This document shows positions 1 to 11,246 of a stretch of 64,000 nt of DNA, piece after piece. The position numbers and the translations under genes were made by a program. The notes under the pieces were generated by a model. It was not told the origin of the DNA. It did no database searches and saw only the letters and a program-made list of their open reading frames with translations. Location of the stretch: assembly GCA_003988855.1 (NCBI GenBank), contig QYAI01000155.1, forward strand, positions 1 through 64,000, written 5' to 3'. Origin of the DNA: Arachnopeziza araneosa. Taxonomy: Eukaryota; Ascomycota; Leotiomycetes; Helotiales; Arachnopezizaceae. Position 1 is the first letter of the stretch. Every line of letters begins with the position of its first letter.

Positions 1-2584
1 AAAAAATTTAAACTAAAAACTTTATATAACTAAAAATTTTTTATATTAGCAAAAACACTAAAAAAGCAGCTAAACTAAACTAAAGCAAAAAAATTAATAT
101 AAAAAATTTATAAGTTATAGAAAACTGCTAAAAGCAACATATAAAAAAGCTAAAAACACTACGCTATACAAGCTAATAAGCACTAAAAAGCAATAAACTT
201 TAAAGTAAAAAATATAATATAAGTTTTAACAAAACACTAAAAAACAAATTAACTAAGTTAAAAACTAAGCAGCTAGATAAAAAAACTTTTTAAAATTATA
301 AAACAACATAACTATTTATTTAAACTTAAACTGCTAAAATTTATTAAAGTACACTTTGTATTTTATACAAACTAGCTTTAAAAAGCTGCTACAAATCTAC
401 TACTAAGCTAATCGAACTTAGAACTAGCACTACTACAAGTTAACAACTAAAAAAAGTACGAAGTAGAAAAAGTTCTAGCAGTAAAGCTACTTAGAAAAAA
501 ACTTTAATACAAAATTAAATAAAAAAAATAAAATAACAACTTAAAATAGTATTTTGCTACTGCTTTAAGCAATAGTCTTCTAGTACTACAGCAATTTTAT
601 AAAGCAAACTTAAAGAAGCTAAAACTTTTAATAAATCTGCAATACTAGCTAGACTGTGCGAAAGATAATAAATACTTAGAATTAAGAAAAAACGACAACT
701 TATCTAGAAAATAAAACACGAAAAATTTTGCTAATTTATACTGCTTTTAATTAACTAATTATATTTGTTTAATATTAAACAAATCGAGAAAAAAGAAAAA
801 ATATTACGTAACACATAAGAAGCATAAGCTCGAGAACAAGCTTATTTTAGAGAAGAAAGTATTGTTACAAATTTAAGACTTTTTATTCGTAAGCACGTGC
901 TAAAAGCTAGCTTTGCAAAGCTAAAGCCAGGCTACTAGGCAGACTAGCGCGTCTAAGGTAAATAAAACTTATTGTAGATCTCAGAGTTTCTCGCTCTTTC
1001 TTTCTTAGCTTAGAATAGTCTAAAACAAAGCCTTTAACTTTCTTTCCAAGCCTTTGATTTGGCCTCGTGACAACTAAGAAAAGTACAAAGTAAAAAAAAT
1101 TTTAGCAGTAAAGCTACTTAAAAAGAAACTTTAATACAAGATTAAATAAAAAAAATAAAATAACAACTTAAAATAGTATTTTGCTACTGCTTTAAGCAAT
1201 AGTCTTTTAGTACTACAGCAATTTTATAAAGCAAACTTAAAAAAGCTAGAACTTTCGATAAACCTGCAGTACTAGCTAGACTGTGCGAAGAATAATAAAT
1301 ACTTAGAATTAAGAAAAAACAACAACTTATCTAGAAAATAAAACACGAAAAATTCTGCTAACTTATACTGCTTTTAATTAACTAATTATATTTGTTTAAT
1401 ATTAAACAAATCAAGAAAGAAGAAGAATGTTACGTGACATATAAGAAGCATAAGCTCGAGAACGAGCTTATTTCAGAGAAAAAAGTATTGTTACGAATCT
1501 AAGACTTTTTATTCGTGATTACGTGCTAAAAGCTAGCTTTGCAAAGCTAAAGCTAGGCTACTAGGCAGACTAGCGCGTCTGAAGTAAATAAAATTTATTG
1601 TAGATCTTAGAGCTTCTTGCTCTTTCTTTCTTAGCTTAGAATAGTCTAAAATAAAGCTTTCAACTTTCTTTCCAAGCCTTTGATTTAGCCTCGTGACAGT
1701 AGCTACCTTACATACACGGCTAGCTTACTTACCAAGTACGTTAACTAATGGATTAAAGATTACGTAATATTATAATAAATAAAAAATAAAATCTTTCTGG
1801 AGTCGATTATATAATATAGTTATATAAAAGGTTAAAGTATTTCTTTTATAGTTACTCTTTATGTTGGTTCCGTCACGGGGGGTAATCATGTGACTGTACG
1901 CTAGCATTAATTAGGACTAGCGTAGCGAGAGTGCGGCTCCCTTTCAGGAACTCAGCCTTACTCTTATGAGAATCAAGCACAACTCAACTACGCACCGCAC
2001 CCTTACGTACGTGATACGTAGGTTGCCACGCGTAGGGAGTTGAGCGACACTTTATCTTAGTACCTTACAATATACTTTAATCTTTAAACTTTGCGTATTT
2101 CAAACCTTTGCTTTAATCCTACCGTCACACTATGCATAATTAAGCGGGTCTGCCCACAGCTATCAAAAATATTTTCTGGCCGAGTAGAGGGGGAATAATA
2201 ACGAGGCTGTAGATGTAAGCCAGTAAAGAAATCCCTCATGCAGGCTTCTACTAAAGGAGAGTCGTCGCAATGCGGCTGGTCAGCTGAAGATGGTCTTGCT
2301 CATGCATAGCTAAGCGAGACCTGCGACAGGCACCAAAAGCTTTCACCTCTGCATCACGCTTCCAATATTGCCAATGCCAACGACTACCCTCTGCCCATTA
2401 GAAGCTGCATACCGTTTCATTGCATTCACATTATTGTTTCTCCGTACCATGCTTCCCAATATCCCCACCCTAAAGGTTGCTAGGGGCACCCTGATGAGCA
2501 TGTAGGGAGTTGGAGGGAAGTTGCTGCTTGGTATTACCTCTTCTCTACAATCTGACCCAAGTGCGGTAACTAACAACCGTGAAG
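1..2584. other. AT-rich decayed repeat and intergenic DNA
   Basis: The first 1.7 kb is strongly AT-rich and has no usable reading frame; it reads as repeat DNA eroded by RIP. A 627-bp tandem duplication inside it is listed separately. From about 1,860 the base composition returns to normal and leads into the promoter of the gene starting at 2585. No gene, tRNA or intact transposon end is recognised in this stretch. Confidence 0.6.
444..1697. repeat. 627-bp tandem duplication with RIP-type differences
   Basis: Two adjacent copies, 444-1070 and 1071-1697, align at a constant offset of 626-627 bases over their whole length. Both end in the same GCCTCGTGA block. Most differences between the copies are C/T or G/A transitions, the pattern left by repeat-induced point mutation, and both copies are full of stop codons. 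The reverse complement of the copy end starts TGTCACGAGG, which resembles the start of many fungal LTRs, so tandem LTR-type sequence is possible. No coding remnant could be named. Confidence 0.75.
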
Positions 2585-4432
2585 ATGTCGATTTTCGAAG
2601 ATGCCCGCAAAGGCACCCTTATTGGCACCAGACTGAGCAACTGGCTTCGCAACAGCCCCAGCGCCCTCAACTCCCAGGACCCCAAAACCGGATTGACACT
2701 GCTTGCAACGGCCGTGGTGTCTGGATTCCCGAACGAAGTCGAGCAGCTCCTCGACCTCGGCGCAACGCCAACCCTCCGCTGCAAGAATCGCGAGACGCCG
2801 CTCCTTCTCGCGGCTTGGAAGACGCTGAAGGAGCGGGCGCTGATTGTGCAGATACTTCTTTCTCGCATCTCCAAGGGATCCATTGATGATACGTGTGATG
2901 ACGCCGAGAACAGTACGCCGCTGATGTGGGCGATTGAAAAGATGGATGTGGATTCTGTGCGGTTGCTAGCCAAGGCTGGCGCGAGGTTGAATATCAAGAA
3001 TGACGACGGCTTCAATGCGGTTGAGGTTGCAAAAAATACTGGGAAGCACACGCTGGTGAACGCACTGAAGCCAGAGGTGGAGCAGTCGTTCTTCGGACGC
3101 CTTGCGAATGGTGTCGTCAACTTTGGGCGTCATATTGTCTCGGCGGTCAACAAAAAGTATAATGGCTTTATGGGCAAGATGTTTGGCTTCAAAGGGAAAA
3201 ACCTGGAGAGCACCGAGAAGGTACTTGTTTACTTATGTCCATCCAACATAGCATAACATCCGATATCCTGCTGACAATGCACATTAACATCATCTCAGGT
3301 ATTGAAGTCGATGAAGCCTAGCCCGGTGGAGCCCACTCCCGAGGAATTCGTCAAACATATCGACACCTACGTCAAAGACACACCTGCGCTGGAAGCCTTC
3401 TTTAAGGATAACCCTAGGTTCATGCAGGATTTGGCGAAAAAGACAGTCGACCTTGCCAACGACCCCAATACAGACCTGGGCAGTCCAGAAAACCTCCCCA
3501 AGACCATCAAAGTGACCATGCATCAGCAGGTCCTCTATTGCGGTAACCAAGCCCAACTTTTCATCCCATTTCATTTCACCATTACACCTGCATGTGCGTT
3601 GTGTTACTAACACTACAACGCAACAGACGACAGCGGCTCCATGATGAACGCGAAAGGCAGGGCTGAAAACCGATGGGAAAACCAGAAAGCTCTCGCCCTG
3701 CGCATTGCGCGCATCACGACCCTCATCCTCCCCGAAGGCGAAGGCGTGGCCCTCCGCTTCATCAACCAGAGGACCAATGAGTCGACCTCTCTAGACCTCG
3801 CCGGTATCCAGCAGGCCCTCAACGCGGCCCATCCCAATGGCGACACGAATATCGGTACGACTCTGCGTGATCGTATTCTCAAGCCGCTGGTATTCGACCC
3901 ACTCGCAGCAGGCACGCTGAAGAGGCCACTGCTGGTGTCTATTCTTACCGATGGCGGCCCGTCACCCGAGGCCGCAGGCACGCTGGCGAATGTGATTGTT
4001 GAGTGTGGAAATGAGTTGGCGAGGGAACGGTATCCAAAGGACTGTGCGTCTTCATTCCCCTTGGGTTTATACCGTGTTCGATTACTAAGTATGGTGGTGT
4101 GCAGGTGTCAAGTTTTTGATCGGTCAGATCGGATCGTCGAAAGAAGCCGTCGATTTTCTAGACACCCTCAGGAACAACCCGGCCATTGCCAGCGTAACGC
4201 ATATCTTTGCAGGTATGTGCATTTTTTGGTTGAATATCAGGAATCAGCAGTACTGACAATCAGACAGGCAGGTTTGATGATAAATTCAAGTCATTCCGTG
4301 ATGAGCGGAAGTTGGACCCATGGGTGAGTACGCCTTTGCTGTTGGTGGTTGGTTCCAGGAGTTTGTGGCTTACTGACTTTCTTCCAGCTGATTGAGACGC
4401 TGTTCAAGCCTTTGTTGACTGCTGAGGCTTAA
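2585..4432 (+). CDS. ankyrin-repeat and von Willebrand A domain protein
   Basis: Six exons: 2585-3220, 3299-3542, 3627-4043, 4105-4212, 4268-4323, 4388-4432. They join in phase to give 501 residues. The start is the ATG at 2585. Residues about 1-165 contain ankyrin-like repeats (GLTLLATAV, STPLMWAIE, DGFNAVEVA). A VWA-like domain follows. Its metal-ion (MIDAS) motif DDSGSMMN is assembled across the second intron, which supports that splice, and later segments keep NIGTTL and SILTDGG. No signal peptide or membrane segment is seen, so a cytoplasmic or nuclear adaptor role is inferred. VWA domains bind partners through a metal ion; the partner here is unknown. The gene borders the RIP-decayed repeats yet looks intact. 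Confidence 0.85.
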
Positions 4433-4767
4433 ATGAAGTAGGGATAGCTACACTTTTAGGGCTGCTCTTAGCTCGGTGGTGTATTCCTAGGACGGAAAGT
4501 ATTATGGCACATTATCACGTGTTCGGGACATAGTCACTATATTAGTTAGTCATTCCCTTTAATGGTCAAGGTCTTCTATAGGCGATGTACCTCACTTCAC
4601 TCAATCGCTGTCCCACCACAGAAATCCTTCAAGTATCACACTAATTTCAAGAGTGAGTTTTAGAGAAATTGCATACATTATCCATCCTTTAAACTATCTT
4701 CATTTAAATCTGACCACCCTACTGCTGTTCCCAACAACCTCTCCACCTACAACACTGACAACTCCAC
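4433..4767. other. intergenic, convergent 3' ends
   Basis: Short spacer between two genes that converge. It should hold both polyadenylation regions. Nothing else is recognised. Confidence 0.5.
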
Positions 4768-5748
4768 CTAGTCAGAATCGTCACCTAAACTCAAGTTCCA
4801 AATTTTTTCCCTTACCACCTTTTCTCTGACCTTCTCCCCTCCCTGCACCACCCTCTCCACTAATTTGCCCACATTCACCACCATCTCCTTCGCCAATTCC
4901 AAACTCCCTTCTTCGGCAGCTACTTTGGCTCTCTCCGCCAACTTCCTCACCTTGTCTAATTTTGCCTCTAACAGCTCCACCTCCTTTACCATCTCTTCCA
5001 CATCTGTCTTCACCTTTTTTGCCGCAGCGATAGTTGCTTCCGTCGTCTCATCATCATCGCTCAGTGCTGTGGCAGCTAGCTGCATAGCTTGCACCTCTAG
5101 CGCTTTTGCGTCACGTACATGCTCTCTCGCTTTCTCAGCAGCGGATACCGCGTGGCGAACAGCCTGGTCCGCGTCCTCAGTCACACTAGCTACACCATCC
5201 CGATACGCGGCTGCGATTGCCCACACGGCCAGCATGAACAGAAGCGTTATCGCACGGTTGACGGGGAAGAGTACGATGATTGGAATGGCGCGAGGCAGCC
5301 AAGTAGGGAGGATCTTCTTGGTTAGCGAGGTGAGGGAAGAGGTTATCTCCGTGTAGCTGTAGTAAGCGAGGCCGGTAAGGGTGCGACTCGATGTGCTCAG
5401 GGAGAGGGATAACACGCCGAGGAGAACGAGTGGGAAAGTGGCTAGTGAGGGAATGGGGAGGGGGGCCACGGTTAGCCATGAGCGGATATAGAGGGTTAGC
5501 CAGAGGGCAGCGACGATAATCCCGCCTGTAGGTAGTTACAGATTTGTTAGTGGGGTATGGGAGAGTAAGATATTGGGTAGTGACGGACTCTTATATTCTT
5601 GATAAAAGGGAGTGAGCTTTTCTGGGTTGAAAAAATCCGTTGCCAGGTCGGTGATGGCGGCCGTGTTGAGGTCGAATTTGATGAATTTGCGGAAAGATAG
5701 CTTTGCGTCTGCCTTATGGTTCGCTTCCTTGGTGGTGTGTTTGTCCAT
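4768..5748 (-). CDS. hypothetical membrane protein with C-terminal coiled coil
   Basis: Two exons on the minus strand, 5748-5589 and 5525-4768, joined in phase 1, give 305 residues. An in-frame ATG at 5799 would add 17 residues. The N-terminal 50 residues are polar and end in a DFFNPEKLTPFY segment. Hydrophobic stretches follow around GIIVAALWLTLYI, LATFPLVLLGVLSLSL and PIIVLFPVNRAITLLFMLAV, suggesting two to four membrane passes. The C-terminal third is an alanine-, glutamate- and lysine-rich helix with heptad character, probably a coiled coil exposed to the cytosol. The N-terminal part loosely recalls PRA1-type trafficking proteins, but this is not firm. No function is assigned. Confidence 0.7.
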
Positions 5749-6590
5749 GATGATGCTTGATGTGAAGTGATGTTCTTCTGTGCGTCTAAGTACTTCCATA
5801 AGGTAGGTGTGAGTGCTTTCAGAATAGTGGATTTAAGTATCTTCAGGAAGGTAGGAGTAAAGGGTGTTGAAAAAATGAATGTTCGTACCGACAAAGGGGA
5901 ATGGGGACTAATATCTCGCAAGTAAGAATACTCTCAGGGATTCTAGGGGATTGCTTTAAGGGTCTTCAAGTGACGAACATGCTGAAGCTGCATGAGCAAG
6001 CCTTGTTTTTATAGCCAACCACCTCTCTGGATTTTTAGGGGTGTCAATTGAGTAAAAATTCATATGCCGGGGCCGAAAGCTGAGGGTGTGGTCATGCGAG
6101 GTAGCAGGGTAGTTCTGTCCATGCATACTACAGCATCTGCCCCACTAATCAATGGAGGGGGAGACATTGTTAGGGCTGATTAGTGGCAGAGTGTTGCCAA
6201 CACCAATGTCAATACTAGCACCAATACTCACCTGTCTTCACTATCAGCAGAAGATGGCTGACCTCTAACCCCTAGCAAAGAGCTTTCAAGATTCCTACTC
6301 GCGCACCTCTCTTGTCACTAGATAGTCTCAGAATGTCCACCTTTCTTTGTTCAAGGGGGAGTGATTGTAGTTGTTTGAGGAGTGGGAGAGTAATTATTCA
6401 AGGTGGAGCGATAGTAGTCTTCATAGGACGCCTATCTTTAGTGTCACCAGAAGAAGAATAAATAATATACAATACACCTTCGGCCTTCCTGACTCGGACT
6501 CTGCCATACCTTAGACAGCAAAACACCACATAGTATCCAAATCCAAACGGGAGAATACTCACCACAGAGTATTCCAATCCAAACGGGACA
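5749..6590. other. intergenic, divergent promoter region
   Basis: Spacer between the divergently transcribed membrane protein and the FAD oxidase. It contains a short direct repeat of the phrase ATCCAAACGGGA at about 6540 and 6578, just before the oxidase start. No further gene is recognised. Confidence 0.5.
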
Positions 6591-8231
6591 ATGGAGCAGA
6601 TCATCCAAGCTCTCAAGACCCAGCAAGTCCCCCTTCTGGAGCCCGGCCATGCCGAGTACAGACATGCCATCGCAAGCTCTAACCTCATCTTCCGCTTCTG
6701 CCGCCCCGATGTTGTCGTCCGACCCAAAAGTGCCGCTCACGTCCAGGCTATCATCAAAGAGGCAAAGGCAAGGTCGATTCAGGTTACCATCAAGTGCAAT
6801 GGCCATTCGTATGCGGGCCACTCGACCGCTTTAAAAGGCATCTCCCTCGACCTCCGCGACATGAAGAACGCCGAGCTGGACATGAAGGCCATGATGGTCA
6901 CCATGGACGCTGGCTGCCAGTGGGGCGACGTCTACGAGAAATTAATCACGGGCCACCACGACGGGTATATCATCAACGGGGGCCGCTGTCCCACCGTTGG
7001 AGTTAGCGGCTTTATCCTAGGCTCTGGCCTTGGCCCATTTACGCGCAGCTTCGGCATGGGAGCCGACACGCTGGCCGAAGCGACGCTCGTTACGGCCAAC
7101 GGCTCCCTCGTCACGGTCAAGGAGTCCGACCCGGCCGACTCGGACAATGGCCGTCTCTTCTGGGCGCTCTGCGGTGCTGGCGGCGGCAACTTTGGTGTCG
7201 TCGTGCAGATGAAGCTCCACGTCCAGAAACTGAGCAGTCGCTACGGCCGGGTGGTCGCCGGACGGTACCAATGGTTTCCCCAGGACGGCTTTACCAGCGA
7301 TGTCCTGGCCACGATGAATGAGTTCTACGCTGTGCCGTGGCCCAACAAGCTGACTATCGACACCACCTGGATGTGCGATTTGCGCAAGGACAGCAACAAG
7401 GGCGGCGTGCGCTTCAACGTCTCCTTCGACGGCAGCAAAGGCGAGTATGACCGACTGATCACCAAACACATCACCCGTCCCGAACTGCAAACACAGCTCA
7501 AACGGCGTGTGCTTGCCGAGTACTCGACGCGGTTTCTTTACGAAACCCTCTTCGCGCAGTGGCTGGAAGAAGCCGAGCGCGCGTACCCAGCCAACAAAAC
7601 CTACGAGCTCTACAGCTCCTTCATCTTCACCAAGTCGTCGAACATCACCGCCATCACCAGCGCCATCCTTGAGCTCATGACCACCTTCCGCGCCGACTTC
7701 AAGGGCGAAAAGGTCAACTTCCTCGTCACGTGGATCCACTCTGGCGGAAAAGCCTCTGAGCGCGAGCCCGCTGACACGGCTTTCTTCTGGCGCAAGGCCA
7801 TCTTCCACACGTACGTAACCGTCGAATGGGTCGACAAGTGGATGGAGCTGGACATGCGGCGCTTCTTGGCCAGTGTGAAGAAGAAGCTGCGCCCACTCTC
7901 GCTGGACGGCAAAGCGGCCTTTGTGAATTTCCCCGACCGCGATTTCCCCACCAAGTTCCACGAGACGGCGTATTTCGGCGGCAACAAGGACAAGTTGCGC
8001 AAGGTCAAGCAGACGTGGGATCCGGATGGCTTCTTCAGGTGGAATCAGGGCGTGAGGAGGCCCGGCGATCCAGAGGAGGATGAGGATGGAGAGGGAGATC
8101 TTGAAGATCAGACGGATAAGTTGGCTAGTGAGCAATGGAAAACGCAATGGAAGCATCAAGACGTCGATAATCTGGAGGATCGTTTTAGTGATTTGGCGGA
8201 TAAAGGATTTGGGGAGTATGAAGACCTTTAG
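6591..8231 (+). CDS. FAD-linked oxidoreductase, berberine-bridge-enzyme type
   Basis: Intronless 546-residue frame starting at ATG 6591. An N-terminal PCMH-type FAD-binding domain carries NGHSYAGHS (His72) and GGRCPTVGVSGF (Cys133), the two positions that hold FAD bicovalently in BBE-type oxidases. The BBE C-terminal motif is present near residues 455-485 (YFGGN, then DPDGFFRWNQ). Family members oxidise sugars, alkaloids or polyketide intermediates; the substrate here cannot be read from the sequence. Unlike many relatives it has no signal peptide, so it is probably intracellular. After the BBE motif there is an acidic tail of about 60 residues rich in Asp and Glu. No secondary-metabolite core enzyme lies nearby. 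Confidence 0.9.
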   Translation: MEQIIQALKTQQVPLLEPGHAEYRHAIASSNLIFRFCRPDVVVRPKSAAHVQAIIKEAKARSIQVTIKCNGHSYAGHSTALKGISLDLRDMKNAELDMKAMMVTMDAGCQWGDVYEKLITGHHDGYIINGGRCPTVGVSGFILGSGLGPFTRSFGMGADTLAEATLVTANGSLVTVKESDPADSDNGRLFWALCGAGGGNFGVVVQMKLHVQKLSSRYGRVVAGRYQWFPQDGFTSDVLATMNEFYAVPWPNKLTIDTTWMCDLRKDSNKGGVRFNVSFDGSKGEYDRLITKHITRPELQTQLKRRVLAEYSTRFLYETLFAQWLEEAERAYPANKTYELYSSFIFTKSSNITAITSAILELMTTFRADFKGEKVNFLVTWIHSGGKASEREPADTAFFWRKAIFHTYVTVEWVDKWMELDMRRFLASVKKKLRPLSLDGKAAFVNFPDRDFPTKFHETAYFGGNKDKLRKVKQTWDPDGFFRWNQGVRRPGDPEEDEDGEGDLEDQTDKLASEQWKTQWKHQDVDNLEDRFSDLADKGFGEYEDL

Positions 8232-8314
8232 TAGTAGACAAAATCATCGACTCACTCAAGGCGACTATCAGTTCCCTTCCCTTATATCCTGTGATGAAAG
8301 TTTGTTACGCTTAA

Positions 8315-8682
8315 TCATGCGCTCCTTCTTCCAAACAAGTGCTCAATGTAGTCGATCAGTCAAAGGTAGATGTATGCTGCGAGTGCTGATGAAGCAAGCG
8401 TTCATGGAGATGCAAGGACAGAAACCAATATTGCTATCCCATCTGCTGTGTTGAACTCCAGCCTTGGCAAGAGGTGGGGTGGCTGCAGCCAATCAAGAGT
8501 ACGTCGCAGCTGGGTGAGGAGAGGGTGAGCCGAGGGTGATTAGCGCCTGAGTAGAAGCGGCGAGCTTACTAACCCATTTCATGCTTTCCAACACGACTTA
8601 CACCAATACCGACGATATCTCCATTGGGTTCAAAGTCACTGCCTCGTGCTGTGCAGTTCAGCTTGTTCCCAGAACTTCCCAT
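8315..8682 (-). pseudogene. relic of a fungal multi-pass membrane protein
   Basis: On the minus strand an ATG at 8682 opens a 27-codon exon (8682-8602). It contains CTARGSDFEPNGDIVGIG and stops at a clean GTAAGT donor. This start is typical of a large fungal family of uncharacterised membrane proteins. About 190 bases downstream the frame contains GIAILVS, a motif from the middle of the same family. In-frame stop codons then follow, and a piece ending LIDYIEHLFGRRSA comes next. Most of the roughly 400-residue protein is missing. I read it as an internally deleted, inactivated copy. The family assignment is from memory of its conserved motifs. Confidence 0.45.
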
Positions 8683-9892
8683 CTTTTGTTGTCTTTCGGT
8701 ATGTCCCGGTGTGGTCGTTAGGTTACTCGTAGACGAAGGTTACTTACGGTAATTTCAAGCCGAAGCTCTCGAACGCTCGATAAAAAGAATTCGAGCTTCT
8801 GACACTCTTGAGAGCCTGATATTCAATTTGAGGGGCTTTGGCTGTAGTCTAACTCAAGCGCTTGCATATCCAAAAGCAGTATTCTGAGAAAGCCCACGTG
8901 AGATAATGCCGTTGATCAATGGACCACTCTTTCCCCAGCAGTACCTTAACCATCTTGAACCGGTCGAAGCAGAGGTGATGCTGGCTATATGAGAGAAGAG
9001 TAGACTTGAGGAATCCGTTGGTTGTAAGATCGCTAAGCAAGGTTGCCGCTAATAAATCGACAACCAACATGTAAAAGACCTAAATCTGCTCTGTGCTTCT
9101 ATGTTGTGGTGATATTACTGAGAAGTGGCTAGCAGCGACAGTGTGATTAGAGGTTAAAGCTAATGGCGTGTTGTTAATGCTTAGAAATTGATAATTAGTA
9201 TGCTTAAAAGTTGCCTCTGAGCTCAAAAAAGAGAAGTGTTGCAGCGACTTGAGTGGATAGCTGATATTTAAACCATAAAATGGCATTGGAATTTCAACCC
9301 AGCTATTGACGATCGATGATTTGAACATCGTGCATATAAGTGTATATTTTTTGAGAGCAAATTAAGAATCTAGGCTTTCTTGTTCTCTTGGTGATCCAAA
9401 TATAAATACTACTTATGACGCTGCAAGCTTATGACTTAGAAAACATCACAGCTCGTCTCATTTATTCGAAGACAGGTTGGGGTTGTCTAGCTGCAACCGC
9501 TTTGTAGGTTAAGACGGCGTTCAGCATGTGAAGATGGCAAGCGCGGATTTGGTTTACTTGCAAAGTTTGTAAACCTCCTCGGGTCACACATATATCAGCT
9601 CATACCTTACACCACTAGCTAGGCCATGTTCCTCTTCCCTATCAGTTGCAAACTGGTTCAGATAACCGAAGAGAGCGCTATTGCAATTCGGGAAGTCTTT
9701 GGCCCAATGCGTTGTTCCGAATCACAACATTTCTAGGCCTTACTCAGGCTCTTTGATTTCCATTCAATCCAATTCGAGAGTTACTCAATAATAATTGTCC
9801 AATTATCTCGTGAACCTATTGTGTTTACTACTATCCCAACATTGTTCATCCTAATATTAAAGCAAGCTACCTAGAATCCTTATCTGGTCCAA

Positions 9893-9975
9893 TGTTTGCT
9901 TCTCTTCTCCCTTCTTCTTTTCTTCCATCATCTCCCCTCTTCTCCTCTCCTCTCATTTCCTCCCTTCTCCTATCC
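9893..9975. repeat. pyrimidine-rich low-complexity tract
   Basis: About 80 bases of almost pure C and T on the plus strand, just past the stop codon (9997) of the minus-strand ACP-like gene, so within its presumed 3' untranslated region. Confidence 0.6.
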
Positions 9976-9996
9976 CCACAAATTTCTTACAGTACC

Positions 9997-10451
9997 TCAT
10001 CTCAATTCCCAATTCCCACTCACTCTTTCGAATACTTGCGGATTAGGCTTTGTATTCGATTCTCCAATAAGCTTCTCGATATAATCACAAGTTATGGCAA
10101 CTAGCGATTAATATCTGTTAGCATTTTCTTCATCTTGGGGTCCTTCATGCAGAGTCTATTTGAATCTTAACATACCTGTAGTAAGAAGGTCTCGAATCTC
10201 TACAGGTATTATCAAATCGAACTCCTATCATTTAGCGAAACAGATCAGTTTCATTTTTAGTTAAAGAGGTAGTGAATGCGATTTTGATAACAAAGGAGGG
10301 GTTACACAGGCAGATTTGTGTTAGGAAAGGAAAGAGACTAAGAAAGGTAAAACAGCGAACTAACTTCTTCTAACTCTGCTATCATATTATCCTTGTCAAC
10401 GTCGTCAGCATCAATATCTGCTGAGTAACTAGTATCTCTTGTAAGCTTATA
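9997..10451 (-). CDS. ACP-like gene, second copy; first exon not found
   Basis: Three exons on the minus strand, 10451-10365, 10224-10176 and 10100-9997. Their lengths are 87, 49 and 104 nt, identical in size and phase to exons 2-4 of the paralogue at 11247-11878. All three are open, and the frame ends in TGA. The predicted peptide keeps the ACP landmarks: EELEEEF-type helix 3 sequence, TTVAITCDYI in helix 4, and a similar tail ending WELR. The position of the phosphopantetheine serine reads DAD-D-VD, that is Asp. No signal-peptide exon joins in phase upstream. The copy is therefore either 5'-truncated or has a first exon I could not recognise. Confidence 0.5.
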
Positions 10452-11246
10452 CTATTTTTAAATAACGTCAGCTTATTTGACATGTAGAAGGTAGCAGGTA
10501 AGGCAAGACTACGACAACGAACATCTAAGACATGCCCAGTATCCTACCCGCTCCGCCTCTGAAGAGGGGTAAATGTCCAATTATTAGTTGACATTACTCT
10601 GCAGCGAGATGGCTTTGTAGCGATCGGCAGAAATGCACCTGCTTAGCTGGCTTAGTTCGAAGAGTATTTGAGACATATTCTGCAAGTCGCCTTCTGTATC
10701 GCAGTCCTTTGTTTATGACTTGCTGAGGTACAGCAGGTTCAAATAATGATCCAAATACAACTTGATGACTGGCTAAAGATAATGAATCTGTATATTGAAT
10801 TGGAGTTCAAGTTGTGGCGACTGGCAAGCGCCAAGTTCCTCAAACTTTTACAGCCCAAGACTCCTCAGGTCACCCGCCAGTTCATACCTTACACTTCCGA
10901 CTCTCTCTTCCGTCCTTTCCACATTTGCTACACTTCCGCTCGGATCCGATTCGAGTCGGCTCAGCCGACCAAGGAGAATGCTGGCGTCGTTCGAGATGGG
11001 ATTGCCAGCTTTACTGAGCTGTGAGTGATTGGCTTCAACAGTGGCTAAATTAAAAAAGTTGAAATTATTTTGTTGAATTTAGTGCAAGATAATCCGTATA
11101 TTCCTAGAATTCTCAGCGTTGTTCAGTTTGATATTGAAGACTTGTTCCGACGACAGGCCCTCCAATCCAACTCGATTCTTCCAAGCCCTTTCTCACACTA
11201 CCCTTTCTCACCTCAATCTTGTTCAAATTACCATTTCGTACATGCC

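Noticed and set aside
1889..2129. Possible LTR with TGTGAC...GTCACA ends
   Set aside because: The ends form a short inverted repeat, but there is no matching 5-bp target duplication and no second copy in the window.
7017..8159. Long minus-strand frame (380 codons) antisense to the FAD oxidase
   Set aside because: It is a shadow of the GC-rich oxidase gene; the composition is explained by the opposite strand and no domain is seen.
10441..10560. ATG at about 10526 with a hydrophobic run as first exon of the second ACP-like copy
   Set aside because: The frame ends in phase 1 at the only nearby donor and cannot join the phase-0 second exon; the signal-like stretch is short.
10746..11024. Plus-strand 92-codon frame between the ACP-like copies
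   Set aside because: It has an ATG but no domain, no repeat relation to its neighbours and no splice support; kept only as a mention.
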